A DNA stretch of 47,286 nt from Lachnospiraceae bacterium (GTDB lineage Bacteria; Bacillota; Clostridia; Lachnospirales; Lachnospiraceae), in contig JAAVHZ010000060.1 in the NCBI GenBank assembly GCA_014799465.1, positions 1-47,286 on the forward strand. The letters run 5' to 3'. The position numbers and the translations under genes are program-made. Of the stretch, positions 7,843 to 15,820 are shown one piece after another (position 1 is the first letter of the stretch; each line of letters opens with the position of its first letter). The notes under the pieces were generated by a model. The model was not told where the DNA came from and did no database searches. It saw only the letters and a program-made list of their open reading frames with translations.

Positions 7843-7895
7843 GCAATATTTGTATTAGAGTAATCATATCATTATTAGTTAGGAGATAAAAACAG

Positions 7896-8240
7896 ATGGA
7901 TAAGAAATCCTTAAATATTGCGATTGGAAGTCGAATTAAGTTAGCTCGTGAAGATAGGGGATGGACGCAGGAAGAACTTGCGGAAAAAATTGACCTCTCA
8001 ACCCAATTCATTTCAACCATTGAGCGTGGGGCAGCCGGAGCCTCTTTAGGAACAGTTATCAGTCTATGTGAAGTGTTGAATGTGTCCAGTGAATGGTTGC
8101 TTTGTGGAAAACAGGCAGTTCCAGATTCAGAAACGATAGCAGCCAAAATCAGTTCCTTATCAAGTGCACAATTAACAGCCTTAGACAGGGTAACGGATGA
8201 ACTTTTGCACCTGCTAAAAGTAACAGAAGGAAACGAGTGA
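7896..8240 (+). CDS. XRE-family HTH transcriptional regulator
   Basis: A 114-residue protein. Residues about 9-66 are a Cro/C1 helix-turn-helix (IGSRIKLAREDRGWTQEELA, then STQFISTIERG and SLGTVISLCEVLNVS). The C-terminal 45 residues are a short helical tail (SLSSAQLTALDRVTDELLHLL) that may mediate dimer formation. The ATG has AGGAGA 9 bases upstream. It is divergent from the zinc-finger and lipoprotein genes and is the natural candidate to regulate them. A terminator follows closely, so it is monocistronic. Confidence 0.85.
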   Translation: MDKKSLNIAIGSRIKLAREDRGWTQEELAEKIDLSTQFISTIERGAAGASLGTVISLCEVLNVSSEWLLCGKQAVPDSETIAAKISSLSSAQLTALDRVTDELLHLLKVTEGNE

Positions 8241-8259
8241 ATTTTGAAAGTGTATGAGA

Positions 8260-8300
8260 AAAAGACTGCTCCTAAACAGAAGGACAGTCTTTTGTCTTTT
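8260..8300 (+). terminator. Terminator of the XRE gene
   Basis: AAAGACTG...TCC pairs with GGA...CAGTCTTT, followed by TGTCTTTT. The following stretch to 8430 contains no gene. Confidence 0.6.
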
Positions 8301-8430
8301 CATTGGCTTGTTACCAGATATTGAATTTTCTTTCAGACCTACAGTAAAATGAATGCTGTGTGTCGGTCTTTGAGCCTGCAGGATTTCGAGAGCATATCAG
8401 ATCCCTTCCTTTTAAAAAAATCTTGGTTTC

Positions 8431-9789
8431 CTACACATCCTCCTCAGTAATCGTGACAAGCGTATCCACATCACCGCCTCCAATACTCATTATCCTGTTT
8501 GCCTGTCTTGATATTACCTGTTCAAAATAATTACGCACCTCTCTGGCATTTGCAAAGTTCTCACCACTGTTTGCCACCATACGTCCAAGCTTTAACAATA
8601 CTAATTCCAGTGTTTTTTCACTGATTTTGTAATCCTGTTCCCTACACATCATCTTAAATATTTCAAAAAGCTGTCCCGCCGTATAATCTTCAAATCTTAT
8701 GTATTTATTGAATCTGGAACGAAGTCCCGGATTTGAATCAAGAAACTCTTCCATAGGCTTTGGATATCCCGCAACTATTACCACAAGATTCTCTCTTCTA
8801 TCCTCCATAATCTTAAGGAGAGTATCTATTGCTTCCTGTCCGAAGTCTCCTTCTGACTTATAATTAGACAATGTATAAGCCTCATCAATAAAGAGTATTC
8901 CGCCCATTGCCTTATCTGCCAGTGCAGTTACCTTCTCTGCCGTCTGACCCATATATCCGGCCACCATTCCTGCTCTGTCAGTTTCTACCAGATGACCCTT
9001 TTCAAGTATTCCAAGACACTTATATATCTCTGCCATCTTCCTTGCTATAGTCGTCTTTCCAGTTCCCGGATTGCCTGTAAATACCAGATGATTTGACATT
9101 ATGGGCTGCTTAAATCCCCGCTCCTCCCTGAGTTTACGGATAACCAGCAGATTTACCAGATTATTAATTTCTTTTTTTACACCATCAAGCCCTATCATCG
9201 AATCAATCTCTTTAAGTATGTTTTTCATATCACCAATCTGCTCTATATCTGCTACTTCAAAGTCTGACTCTTTGGATACTTCCTCTTCTTCGGTAAAAAT
9301 ATCCTCTTCTGCATTAAGGATTTCCTTAATCATTTCCCTTGCAAACTCTTCCAGTGCATTTATCTGAATTTTCAGTCTCATGGAATTACTTGTAATGACT
9401 ATATAGCCATACTGCTTAAAAGTTTTATATAACAGCCTTGATTCTTTTAAGAAAACATTTAATGAATTATTATCAAGCTTTTTTTCTTCCTTTATAATGT
9501 ACATAAGTGATTTGGGTGCTTTTCTTAAAAAGCAGTCTTCACTGTTAAAATCTTGCCAATATGTTTCTTTAAGTACTTCTTCTGTATAAATTCTGTCAAA
9601 TGTATTGTTGATAGTATAAAGCTCCTGCCTATCCAAAATACCATCTACAGCAGCAATCAGATATGCCATATTAGTCATATCATCCTTAAATTGGCTTACC
9701 AGCTCACCTGTTTTATACTCTTTGCCATTCCCTTCATATTTTTCACATATTTTATAACTTTGCTCTAACAAATAATTAAAATCTTCCAT
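8431..9789 (-). CDS. AAA+ ATPase of the CbxX/CfqX/SpoVK group
   Basis: A 452-residue protein. Residues 1-155 form a helical N-terminal region with a TerB-like stretch (MAYLIAAVDGILDRQEL). A short Glu-rich linker leads to an AAA+ module: Walker A GNPGTGKTT at 239-247, Walker B GGILFIDEAY at 296-305, then the sensor and arginine-finger region GLRSRFNKYIRF. This layout is the CbxX/SpoVK group, whose best known members remodel Rubisco; in Firmicutes spoVK acts in sporulation. The N-terminal domain is not the usual SpoVK one, so a more general remodelling ATPase is as likely. Its promoter is 80 bases upstream; no partner is adjacent. Confidence 0.8.
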   Translation of the reverse strand: MEDFNYLLEQSYKICEKYEGNGKEYKTGELVSQFKDDMTNMAYLIAAVDGILDRQELYTINNTFDRIYTEEVLKETYWQDFNSEDCFLRKAPKSLMYIIKEEKKLDNNSLNVFLKESRLLYKTFKQYGYIVITSNSMRLKIQINALEEFAREMIKEILNAEEDIFTEEEEVSKESDFEVADIEQIGDMKNILKEIDSMIGLDGVKKEINNLVNLLVIRKLREERGFKQPIMSNHLVFTGNPGTGKTTIARKMAEIYKCLGILEKGHLVETDRAGMVAGYMGQTAEKVTALADKAMGGILFIDEAYTLSNYKSEGDFGQEAIDTLLKIMEDRRENLVVIVAGYPKPMEEFLDSNPGLRSRFNKYIRFEDYTAGQLFEIFKMMCREQDYKISEKTLELVLLKLGRMVANSGENFANAREVRNYFEQVISRQANRIMSIGGGDVDTLVTITEEDV

Positions 9790-9869
9790 TTCAAATTTTC
9801 CTCATTTCTATATCTTTGATATTTATCTCTATTACATATTTTATATAGTATATCACATTTTTTCTTTAT

Positions 9870-9897
9870 GTAATATAGAAAAAATGAAGTTTGTCAA
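9870..9897 (-). promoter_or_regulatory. Promoter of the AAA+ ATPase gene
   Basis: TTGACA (9892-9897), spacer 16, TATTAC (9870-9875) on the minus strand. Confidence 0.5.
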
Positions 9898-9957
9898 CGC
9901 AAAACTGATGATTTTTATGTGTATGATTCTTAATAACCAAAACATTCAAAAATGCAG

Positions 9958-9993
9958 TATTGTGCTCCCGACATTAATGTCGGGAGCACAATA
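9958..9993. repeat. Perfect 36-base palindrome
   Basis: The 18-base arms meet with no spacer; the core is CTCCCGACATTAATGTCGGGAG. It is G/C-rich inside an AT-rich 415-base gap between the AAA+ ATPase and HAD genes. No U-run follows on either strand, so a normal terminator is not obvious. I see nothing else in the gap beyond the ATPase promoter. Confidence 0.75.
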
Positions 9994-10204
9994 AAAATTA
10001 TCTTTGATAGATATAGCATTTGATACTTTAAGCTTTAACTCTTCATTAATATGTACTGTTCAACATGATAACTTACATTTTCCATTTCTCTAAAAAACAT
10101 TTTCAATAGCTATATATCCGTTTTTTTTACAAAAATAGTGCTGATAGTATAATAGCAATTCTTTTATTTCCATCAGTTTATGTCAAGTATAAAAGAAAAT
10201 TTTT

Positions 10205-11041
10205 TCATCTTTTATTAATATTAGATATTATTTGTATACACTCATCAAAATTTTTAATTGTATAATCCGGAGCGTATCCATTTGATTTCCACTCATACTT
10301 ATATTGTTTCTCCCTCTGAAAATCTTGCTCTGTCCAATGTGATATGGTCACTAACTTTTTATACAAGTCAGCAACATCCTTTTGTTGATAATTGTACCAC
10401 ACGGATAATATTCCTGCCTGCTTTGCCATTAACATGTCTTTGCTAAGACTATCCCCAATATATATCGCTTGCTCAACACTAACATTTTCATTGTCACAAA
10501 TTTCTCTTAATATCCCTGCATTAGGTTTTCTCCCTTGCAATTTATGCGTTTTGGGTAATGTTGATATCACATGGGAATACTTATACAAACTATCCGATAC
10601 ATATACCTCTTTGAAATACTCATCAACTCCTAACTTTTTCAAACGATAAAAACCATTTTCTTCTGCCGATTCAGTATACGCAACTATGATTATATTTCTA
10701 TCATGTAAAAATTTTAAAGTATCTATAACTTCTGGATATAATTTCAATAATTTTTTACGTGCATAATTAAATTTGTAAAATCCAGAATCAAGTTCTTTTC
10801 TAATCTCTTCATCAGAACATCCGTCATATTTATTTCTAACAGAAGGAAGATTTATTGTTGCAAATGGATACTCTACACTTCCTACTTCCTGATGAATTTG
10901 TTTATATTCTTTTAGCAACTGTTCTTGTGGTACACCTACAATTGAGGATATTTCTTTTGCCATATCATAAAAAGCCGGTATAAAAAAACCAATCCACGAA
11001 TATAAAGTATCATCCAAGTCCGTAATAAATAGTTTTATCAT
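10205..11041 (-). CDS. HAD-family hydrolase
   Basis: A 278-residue haloacid-dehalogenase-type phosphohydrolase. Motif I is FITDLDDTLYSW near the N-terminus (nucleophile and acid Asp), motif II is VAYTES, motif III Lys lies in QGRKPN, and motif IV is IGDSLSKDM. A helical cap sits between motifs I and II. The substrate cannot be told from sequence. The ATG has GGAGGT 5 bases upstream and follows the metallophosphoesterase gene by 19 bases, so the two phosphatases belong to one transcript. That pairing, behind a RhuM-Fic pair, suggests an accessory nucleotide or nucleic-acid processing module, but this is inference. Confidence 0.85.
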   Translation of the reverse strand: MIKLFITDLDDTLYSWIGFFIPAFYDMAKEISSIVGVPQEQLLKEYKQIHQEVGSVEYPFATINLPSVRNKYDGCSDEEIRKELDSGFYKFNYARKKLLKLYPEVIDTLKFLHDRNIIIVAYTESAEENGFYRLKKLGVDEYFKEVYVSDSLYKYSHVISTLPKTHKLQGRKPNAGILREICDNENVSVEQAIYIGDSLSKDMLMAKQAGILSVWYNYQQKDVADLYKKLVTISHWTEQDFQREKQYKYEWKSNGYAPDYTIKNFDECIQIISNINKR

Positions 11042-11060
11042 CTTTTACCTCCAAGTTATA

Positions 11061-12051
11061 CTATAATGGTATATGTATAGTTTGAATACATTTGTCTGAT
11101 TCGATATTATCAGCATGTATTCTAAAATATCTGACAACAATTTCATTAAACTTAAATGTTAATGTCGCAAATTTATTATCACACTTACTCGCACCTGTTC
11201 CTCCCATTCCAATTACATAAAGCTCCTTTGATTGATTTACATCAACCGTTTCATTATTACTGTCGAAATTGATTATTTTTTTAATAAATGATTGGTGCTT
11301 ATGTCCATGCAGTAGAAACCTGACGTTATATTTTGTTAACCATTGCATAAGATGTTCTGAATCATATACTACACTGCTTGGCTTTGTTACATCCACCTGT
11401 TCTATAAAGCAAGCAGGTAAATAGTGGTGATGCATCATAACCATTCTAATAGAACTTGTTTGCTCATTGTTCTTCCACCCCATTTGTTCTGCAACATATT
11501 CCAGCTGTTCCCCAGACAAAAAGCCATGTCCTTCAAAATCTTTATATTGTTGTAAAATAAGACTATTTAAAGACGCTATCTCGACCGTCCTACCACATGG
11601 CATTAACAATTTACGCCCACATGCCAAATATTGATTAGGATTTAAACTATATATAGAATAATAAAATTCTTTATAAGCTTTTATACTGGTAGGATTTTCC
11701 CATACTTTCTCCGGAATCCCTTTGTCTAAATTTTTATCTTTTCTAATTAAATCATGATTCCCAGGGCAGATTATAATATTCTCTGCATTAAATTTTCTTA
11801 CCAAATCCCTATTTAATTCTTTTATAAATTCTTTTGCCATTTCAAAACCTGCTTCTTCTCCAAACGAAGTAATATCTCCTGTAATTAATAACCCCCCCAA
11901 GCCGGTTAGCCTCTTTATTTGATTTTTCGTCATTATATGCATTTATTATATGCATGGCCATTGTTACATCCGTACTGTCCTCTATTTTAACTTTAAAAAT
12001 ATTATCATTTCCAAAATGCAAATCAGATAGCCATAGTAATGAACCACAATG
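11061..12051 (-). pseudogene. Frameshifted calcineurin-like metallophosphoesterase
   Basis: The longest open stretch (11061-11942, 293 codons) carries LLITGDITSFGEE, CPGNHDL, MMHHHYLP and LLHGHKH, four of the five metal-binding motifs of the calcineurin-like fold. The missing first motif, LWLSDLHFGND, is encoded just upstream in another frame (12000-12040). The frames meet at a run of seven G (C7 on the plus strand, 11892-11898); six would restore one frame reading NRLGGLLITGD. A second shift near 12040 would join this to the 171-codon ORF before it. Removing two bases gives one uninterrupted gene of about 491 codons. Sequencing error, decay or G-run phase variation are all possible. Confidence 0.75.
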
Positions 12052-12538
12052 TCCTATTTTGCTGAATCATTTCCTGAACATTATAAATCCTTTTATTACT
12101 AAACTTACTATAATTAGAATCACTCTCCATATATATAGATGCTACATCAACATATGAAAAGTTTCGAACCAAATTATTATCACATTCCTGAATTTCGCTC
12201 AATTTAAACCATGCATAATAATCTTGGCTATTATAATAATCAGGTGTATGGTCTATCTCTGGAGATTTCATTTTTCTATTATCCATATATTTCATGTCAC
12301 AACATTTTGCCTTATAAAGCTTTCTTTGTCCTGAATCCATAAGATATAAATCCAAAGTTCCAGCAATTCTCCCTTTCAACACAGAAAATTCATCATAAGG
12401 CACTTTTTCATTCCCTTTATTCCACCATCCCCACCAAACATAATTTTTATTTTTAATAATCTCTTTATGCTGACCTATAGTAGCATCCTTCTCGGTAACT
12501 AAATCTCTAAAACGTAAAATAACCGTGCTAAATCCCAT
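12023..12538 (-). CDS. Trp-rich domain protein, probable N-terminal part of the phosphoesterase
   Basis: A 171-residue ORF of unknown family. It opens with TVILRFRDLV and has a striking YVWWGWWNKGNE stretch at about residues 32-44, then LKGRIAGTLDLYLMD and several beta strands. The ATG at 12538 follows GAGGGAG; a TTG further upstream lacks a good ribosome site. The final residues NRTLWF run, after a one-base shift, straight into the LLWLSDLHFG start of a metallophosphoesterase, so this is probably the front domain of a single two-domain protein now split. It begins 46 bases after the Fic-like stop and is part of the same transcript. Confidence 0.6.
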   Translation of the reverse strand: MGFSTVILRFRDLVTEKDATIGQHKEIIKNKNYVWWGWWNKGNEKVPYDEFSVLKGRIAGTLDLYLMDSGQRKLYKAKCCDMKYMDNRKMKSPEIDHTPDYYNSQDYYAWFKLSEIQECDNNLVRNFSYVDVASIYMESDSNYSKFSNKRIYNVQEMIQQNRTLWFITMAI

Positions 12539-12584
12539 TACAATTCTCCCTCGTTCATTATTTATATTGATTTGCAAAAACAAC

Positions 12585-13745
12585 TTATTTTATAATCTCT
12601 TTCAGATAATGTTCATAACAATAAACCCTATACCTCTGCTTATTTGAAATCTCCTTTACTAAATCATATTTTTCTAAAATGGCAACTGATTTCGCAGCAG
12701 TATTATATGATATTTGAAACTCCTGTTCAATATCATAAATGACAAAAACTGGATTTTCTTCAATAAATACAGATACCTCCTGCAACAATGATTTTTGTTT
12801 TTCATTTTGTATGGAAATCAAGGTATTCTTATGAATCTGTTCCAACCGCATAATCGCCTGATTCGTTTTTGCAACCGCCATTTCCACAACATGTATAAAA
12901 AACCGAATCCATATACCGTAATCTCCACTTTCCCTAACTTGACGCATTGCTATCTTCCGCTCCGCATCCTGCTCTAAAAAATATCTTGCAAATGGAATAT
13001 AATAATCGCTTCCCATTCCTTGATGTCTCATAAAAAAGTTCAACAAAATACTTATCCAAATTTCATTGTCTTCCTTATAAGGCATAATGGTCAGGAACTG
13101 ATATGCCAAAAGCCCTGATTTTATAATATCATCTATCTTTATCGTTTCTTTCCAATAGGCTTCCAAATCACGCATCAATCCAGAAACTTGTTCCGGTGTC
13201 GGCGGATTATACTCTAACAAACTTACTTTCTTAAATTTTGTATTTTCCCATATCTGATTCTTCCGAAATGCTACACTCTGATGTTTTATCTTAATTTTTC
13301 CTTGAAGGATAATATCACAAATGCAGTCTTTATGTTCTTCCACACATTCATATAGAACCATTTTCCTGCAAATATCTTCCGACAAACTGGGACAAAATAC
13401 ATCCGTTAATTGTACCTTTATGTCATCACTTTCTAAAACAGAAATGCATTCCTGCTTGTAAAGCTGTCTGTTTTTGACTCTGAAATCAGTTTCATAAAAA
13501 CTAAGTCCCTGCATTTTACCGATTTCTCTATAAATGAATTTAAGCCTGTGCTTCCATTCATCTGTCAGCAATTGCTGTCCGTCCACCTGTTGTAATGAAG
13601 CAGGTATATATGTACGATAATATAATCTGCTGTCCACATCCTGTACTCCCGTTGCATTCCGAATAATTTCGTATTCTCCGGCATTATTCTTTTCCTTATG
13701 CTGTATTACTTTATGATAATATGCAGATTTATCAATATCTTTCAT
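12585..13745 (-). CDS. Fic-fold protein with degenerate catalytic motif
   Basis: A 386-residue protein that lines up with Fic AMP-transferases: an N-terminal arm, the lead-in SLLEYNPPTPEQVSGLMRDL (about residues 175-194), then GLLAYQFLTIMPYKEDNEIW (211-230) and the downstream helices to about residue 300. A winged-helix-like domain closes the protein (about 320-386). The canonical active motif HPFxDGNGR is replaced by MPYKEDNEI (221-229), losing the catalytic His and the Arg, so AMP transfer is not expected. It lies 8 bases after rhuM, with AGGAG inside the end of that gene, so the pair is translated together. Regulatory or binding roles are more likely than enzymatic ones. Confidence 0.75.
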   Translation of the reverse strand: MKDIDKSAYYHKVIQHKEKNNAGEYEIIRNATGVQDVDSRLYYRTYIPASLQQVDGQQLLTDEWKHRLKFIYREIGKMQGLSFYETDFRVKNRQLYKQECISVLESDDIKVQLTDVFCPSLSEDICRKMVLYECVEEHKDCICDIILQGKIKIKHQSVAFRKNQIWENTKFKKVSLLEYNPPTPEQVSGLMRDLEAYWKETIKIDDIIKSGLLAYQFLTIMPYKEDNEIWISILLNFFMRHQGMGSDYYIPFARYFLEQDAERKIAMRQVRESGDYGIWIRFFIHVVEMAVAKTNQAIMRLEQIHKNTLISIQNEKQKSLLQEVSVFIEENPVFVIYDIEQEFQISYNTAAKSVAILEKYDLVKEISNKQRYRVYCYEHYLKEIIK

Positions 13746-13753
13746 AGTCTAAA

Positions 13754-14749
13754 TTACTCCTGTTTCTTTTCAATTCCTTCCAAGTTAGAAATAGCCTCTA
13801 AATAATGCTTTTCCACTGCTGTTAAATGTAACTTCGCCTTCTCTGAATATTTTTCATATTCTTTATGTGCTTTCTCAAGTGCCTGCTTGTGAGATACTTT
13901 TCCTTTATGATTTAAAATATCACGCCTAGTCATTTTTAAGTAGTCATCTATTGTTTCAAGCCAATCTTTCATATACATCGGTTCACGGTTCATTGCCCGC
14001 AGTTCTGCAATATCCAGATAAGCTGAAACAAGCCTGTCCAATATCTCAAGTTCTTCTCTGCTTAAATAGTTCTTCGCAATTTCCGTATCCGACCTTTTAG
14101 GAAATTCCCCATACCAACTTGTCAGCCCCATAAATTCTTTTTCACTGTCAGCCCTCTCATAAATCACTTCCGCCGCAGTATGATGATGCACCGCCCAATG
14201 CATCTTATTCTGCACCTGTTTAAACAGTTGTATAGAAACTTCAGATTTTGGATCATAGTCTATACTGGTAGCATAAATATCCAAAATCTTTCTCCAAAAT
14301 ACCTTTTCACTTGCACGGATGCTTCTGATTCGTGACAGTAATTCTTCAAAATAATTACCACTGCCAAGATTTTTTAATCTGTCATCATCCAGTGCAAATC
14401 CTTTTATCATATACTCTTTCAGGATTTTCAATGCCCATTTACGAAACTGCGTGCCACGAATGGATTTTACACGATAGCCCACAGAAATGATCACGTCGAG
14501 ATTGTAATAGGCAACCTGATACGTTTTTCCATCTTCCGCAGTTGTTGCAAAAAATGCAACAACTGAATCTCTCTCCAATTCTCCCTCTGAAAATATGTTT
14601 CTTATATGTCTTGATATAACAGATTTGTCACGTTGAAATAATTCACATAACTGTTTCAAATTAAGCCATACTGTTTCTGATTCCATCATAACTTCTAATT
14701 TAACAGTTCCATCTTCCGTTGCATAAATAAGAACTTCGTTTTTCTCCAT
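13754..14749 (-). CDS. RhuM-family virulence-associated protein
   Basis: A 331-residue member of the RhuM family. Residues about 20-130 carry a DNA-binding-like segment (VWLNLKQLCELFQRDKSVIS, then AYYNLDVIISVGYRVKSIRG and FRKWALKILKEYMIKGFALD), which is the family signature. The C-terminal half is helical with a coiled-coil-like end. RhuM proteins occur on pathogenicity and other accessory islands, often beside or fused to Fic/Doc domains, and are treated as putative toxin-antitoxin or regulatory partners. Here a degenerate Fic protein follows at 8 bases. AGGAGT lies before the ATG. It heads the accessory block down to the HAD gene. Confidence 0.88.
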   Translation of the reverse strand: MEKNEVLIYATEDGTVKLEVMMESETVWLNLKQLCELFQRDKSVISRHIRNIFSEGELERDSVVAFFATTAEDGKTYQVAYYNLDVIISVGYRVKSIRGTQFRKWALKILKEYMIKGFALDDDRLKNLGSGNYFEELLSRIRSIRASEKVFWRKILDIYATSIDYDPKSEVSIQLFKQVQNKMHWAVHHHTAAEVIYERADSEKEFMGLTSWYGEFPKRSDTEIAKNYLSREELEILDRLVSAYLDIAELRAMNREPMYMKDWLETIDDYLKMTRRDILNHKGKVSHKQALEKAHKEYEKYSEKAKLHLTAVEKHYLEAISNLEGIEKKQE

Positions 14750-14814
14750 ACGCAGACTCCTCTTGATAATTGATTTTAATACATTCTATTATATCACTCC
14801 ATGAGATTTTCTTC

Positions 14815-15801
14815 TCACGCTTTTCTGCTAAAACGAATCAGCAGCATCTCAACCCCGGTCTTCTCTTCAAGCCTTCCGTTTTTTATCGCCTCTTCAGTAT
14901 CTATCGCATCATTTACGGCTTTCCTTATTGCCTTAAATGAAAAATTCCTGCACTGCTTAACTGCACCTCCTATCACAAATGGCGACATAGACAATTTCCC
15001 TGCTATATCCTTAGATGAATATCCCTGTGACACAAGTTCCTTTACCTGAAGCATAATATTAAACTGCCTTGATATCATATATAATATTTTTAAGGGAGCT
15101 TCCCTTGTATTAATAAGATCATAATAAAGCTCCAGTGTTTCCTTTTGCTTTTTCTCTCCCATTGCATCTATCATGGCAAATATTTTTCCGTTTATCTCCG
15201 GAGAACATATTGCATCTATATCTTCTTTCTCTATTACATCTTTTTCTAATGTATAGCAGAACAGTTTTTCCAATTCAACAGCAATTTTTTCCATATCATT
15301 TCCCGACAATGCCAAAAAATATTCCATTACAGGTTTTGTTATATTTTTCCCTTCTTTTCCCAACATGCCAAGTATCCATTTTGTAAGTTCTGCCGCTTTT
15401 GGATGTGCACACTCACAGGCATATCCGCTGCTCTTAATGGTTTTATAGATTTTACTGCGTTTATCCATTTCCGACTCAATAATCACAAGGCATGTAGTGT
15501 CAGGAATCCCATTTTTTATATATTCTGAAAATTTATCATCAGCCTTCTTTAATACACCCGTATTTTCCATTAAAACCAATCGCCGTTCGGAAAAAAACGG
15601 AAGTGTATCACACATATTCATTACTTCTTTTAACTCTGTATTTTTTCCCTCAAATAAAGAACAATTCATATTTTCCTTATCGCCGGTAATAGTTTTTATA
15701 AATTGGTTCTTTATATTTTTCTTCAAATATTCTTCTTCACCATATATCAAATAGAGTTTTTTAATATTTCCGCTATCCAAATCATGCCTGACATTTTTCA
15801 T
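14815..15801 (-). CDS. holA: DNA polymerase III delta subunit (HolA)
   Basis: A 328-residue clamp-loader delta subunit. The N-terminal P-loop-like region (LYLIYGEEEYLKKN), the SGNDMEKIAVELEKL segment and the C-terminal helical collar (EAPLKILYMISRQF) match HolA/YqeN. It opens the sliding clamp during replication. It starts 19 bases after comEC on the same strand, the usual Firmicutes arrangement where holA follows comEC. rpsT is at 4.9 kb here, whereas in Bacillus it lies next to holA; the two are separated by the accessory block. Confidence 0.93.
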   Translation of the reverse strand: MKNVRHDLDSGNIKKLYLIYGEEEYLKKNIKNQFIKTITGDKENMNCSLFEGKNTELKEVMNMCDTLPFFSERRLVLMENTGVLKKADDKFSEYIKNGIPDTTCLVIIESEMDKRSKIYKTIKSSGYACECAHPKAAELTKWILGMLGKEGKNITKPVMEYFLALSGNDMEKIAVELEKLFCYTLEKDVIEKEDIDAICSPEINGKIFAMIDAMGEKKQKETLELYYDLINTREAPLKILYMISRQFNIMLQVKELVSQGYSSKDIAGKLSMSPFVIGGAVKQCRNFSFKAIRKAVNDAIDTEEAIKNGRLEEKTGVEMLLIRFSRKA

Positions 15802-15820
15802 ATACCAAATCCAGCCTTCC

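Noticed and set aside
7814-8146. Minus-strand frame over the XRE gene
   Set aside because: The plus-strand protein has a clear helix-turn-helix; the minus frame starts inside it without a ribosome site.
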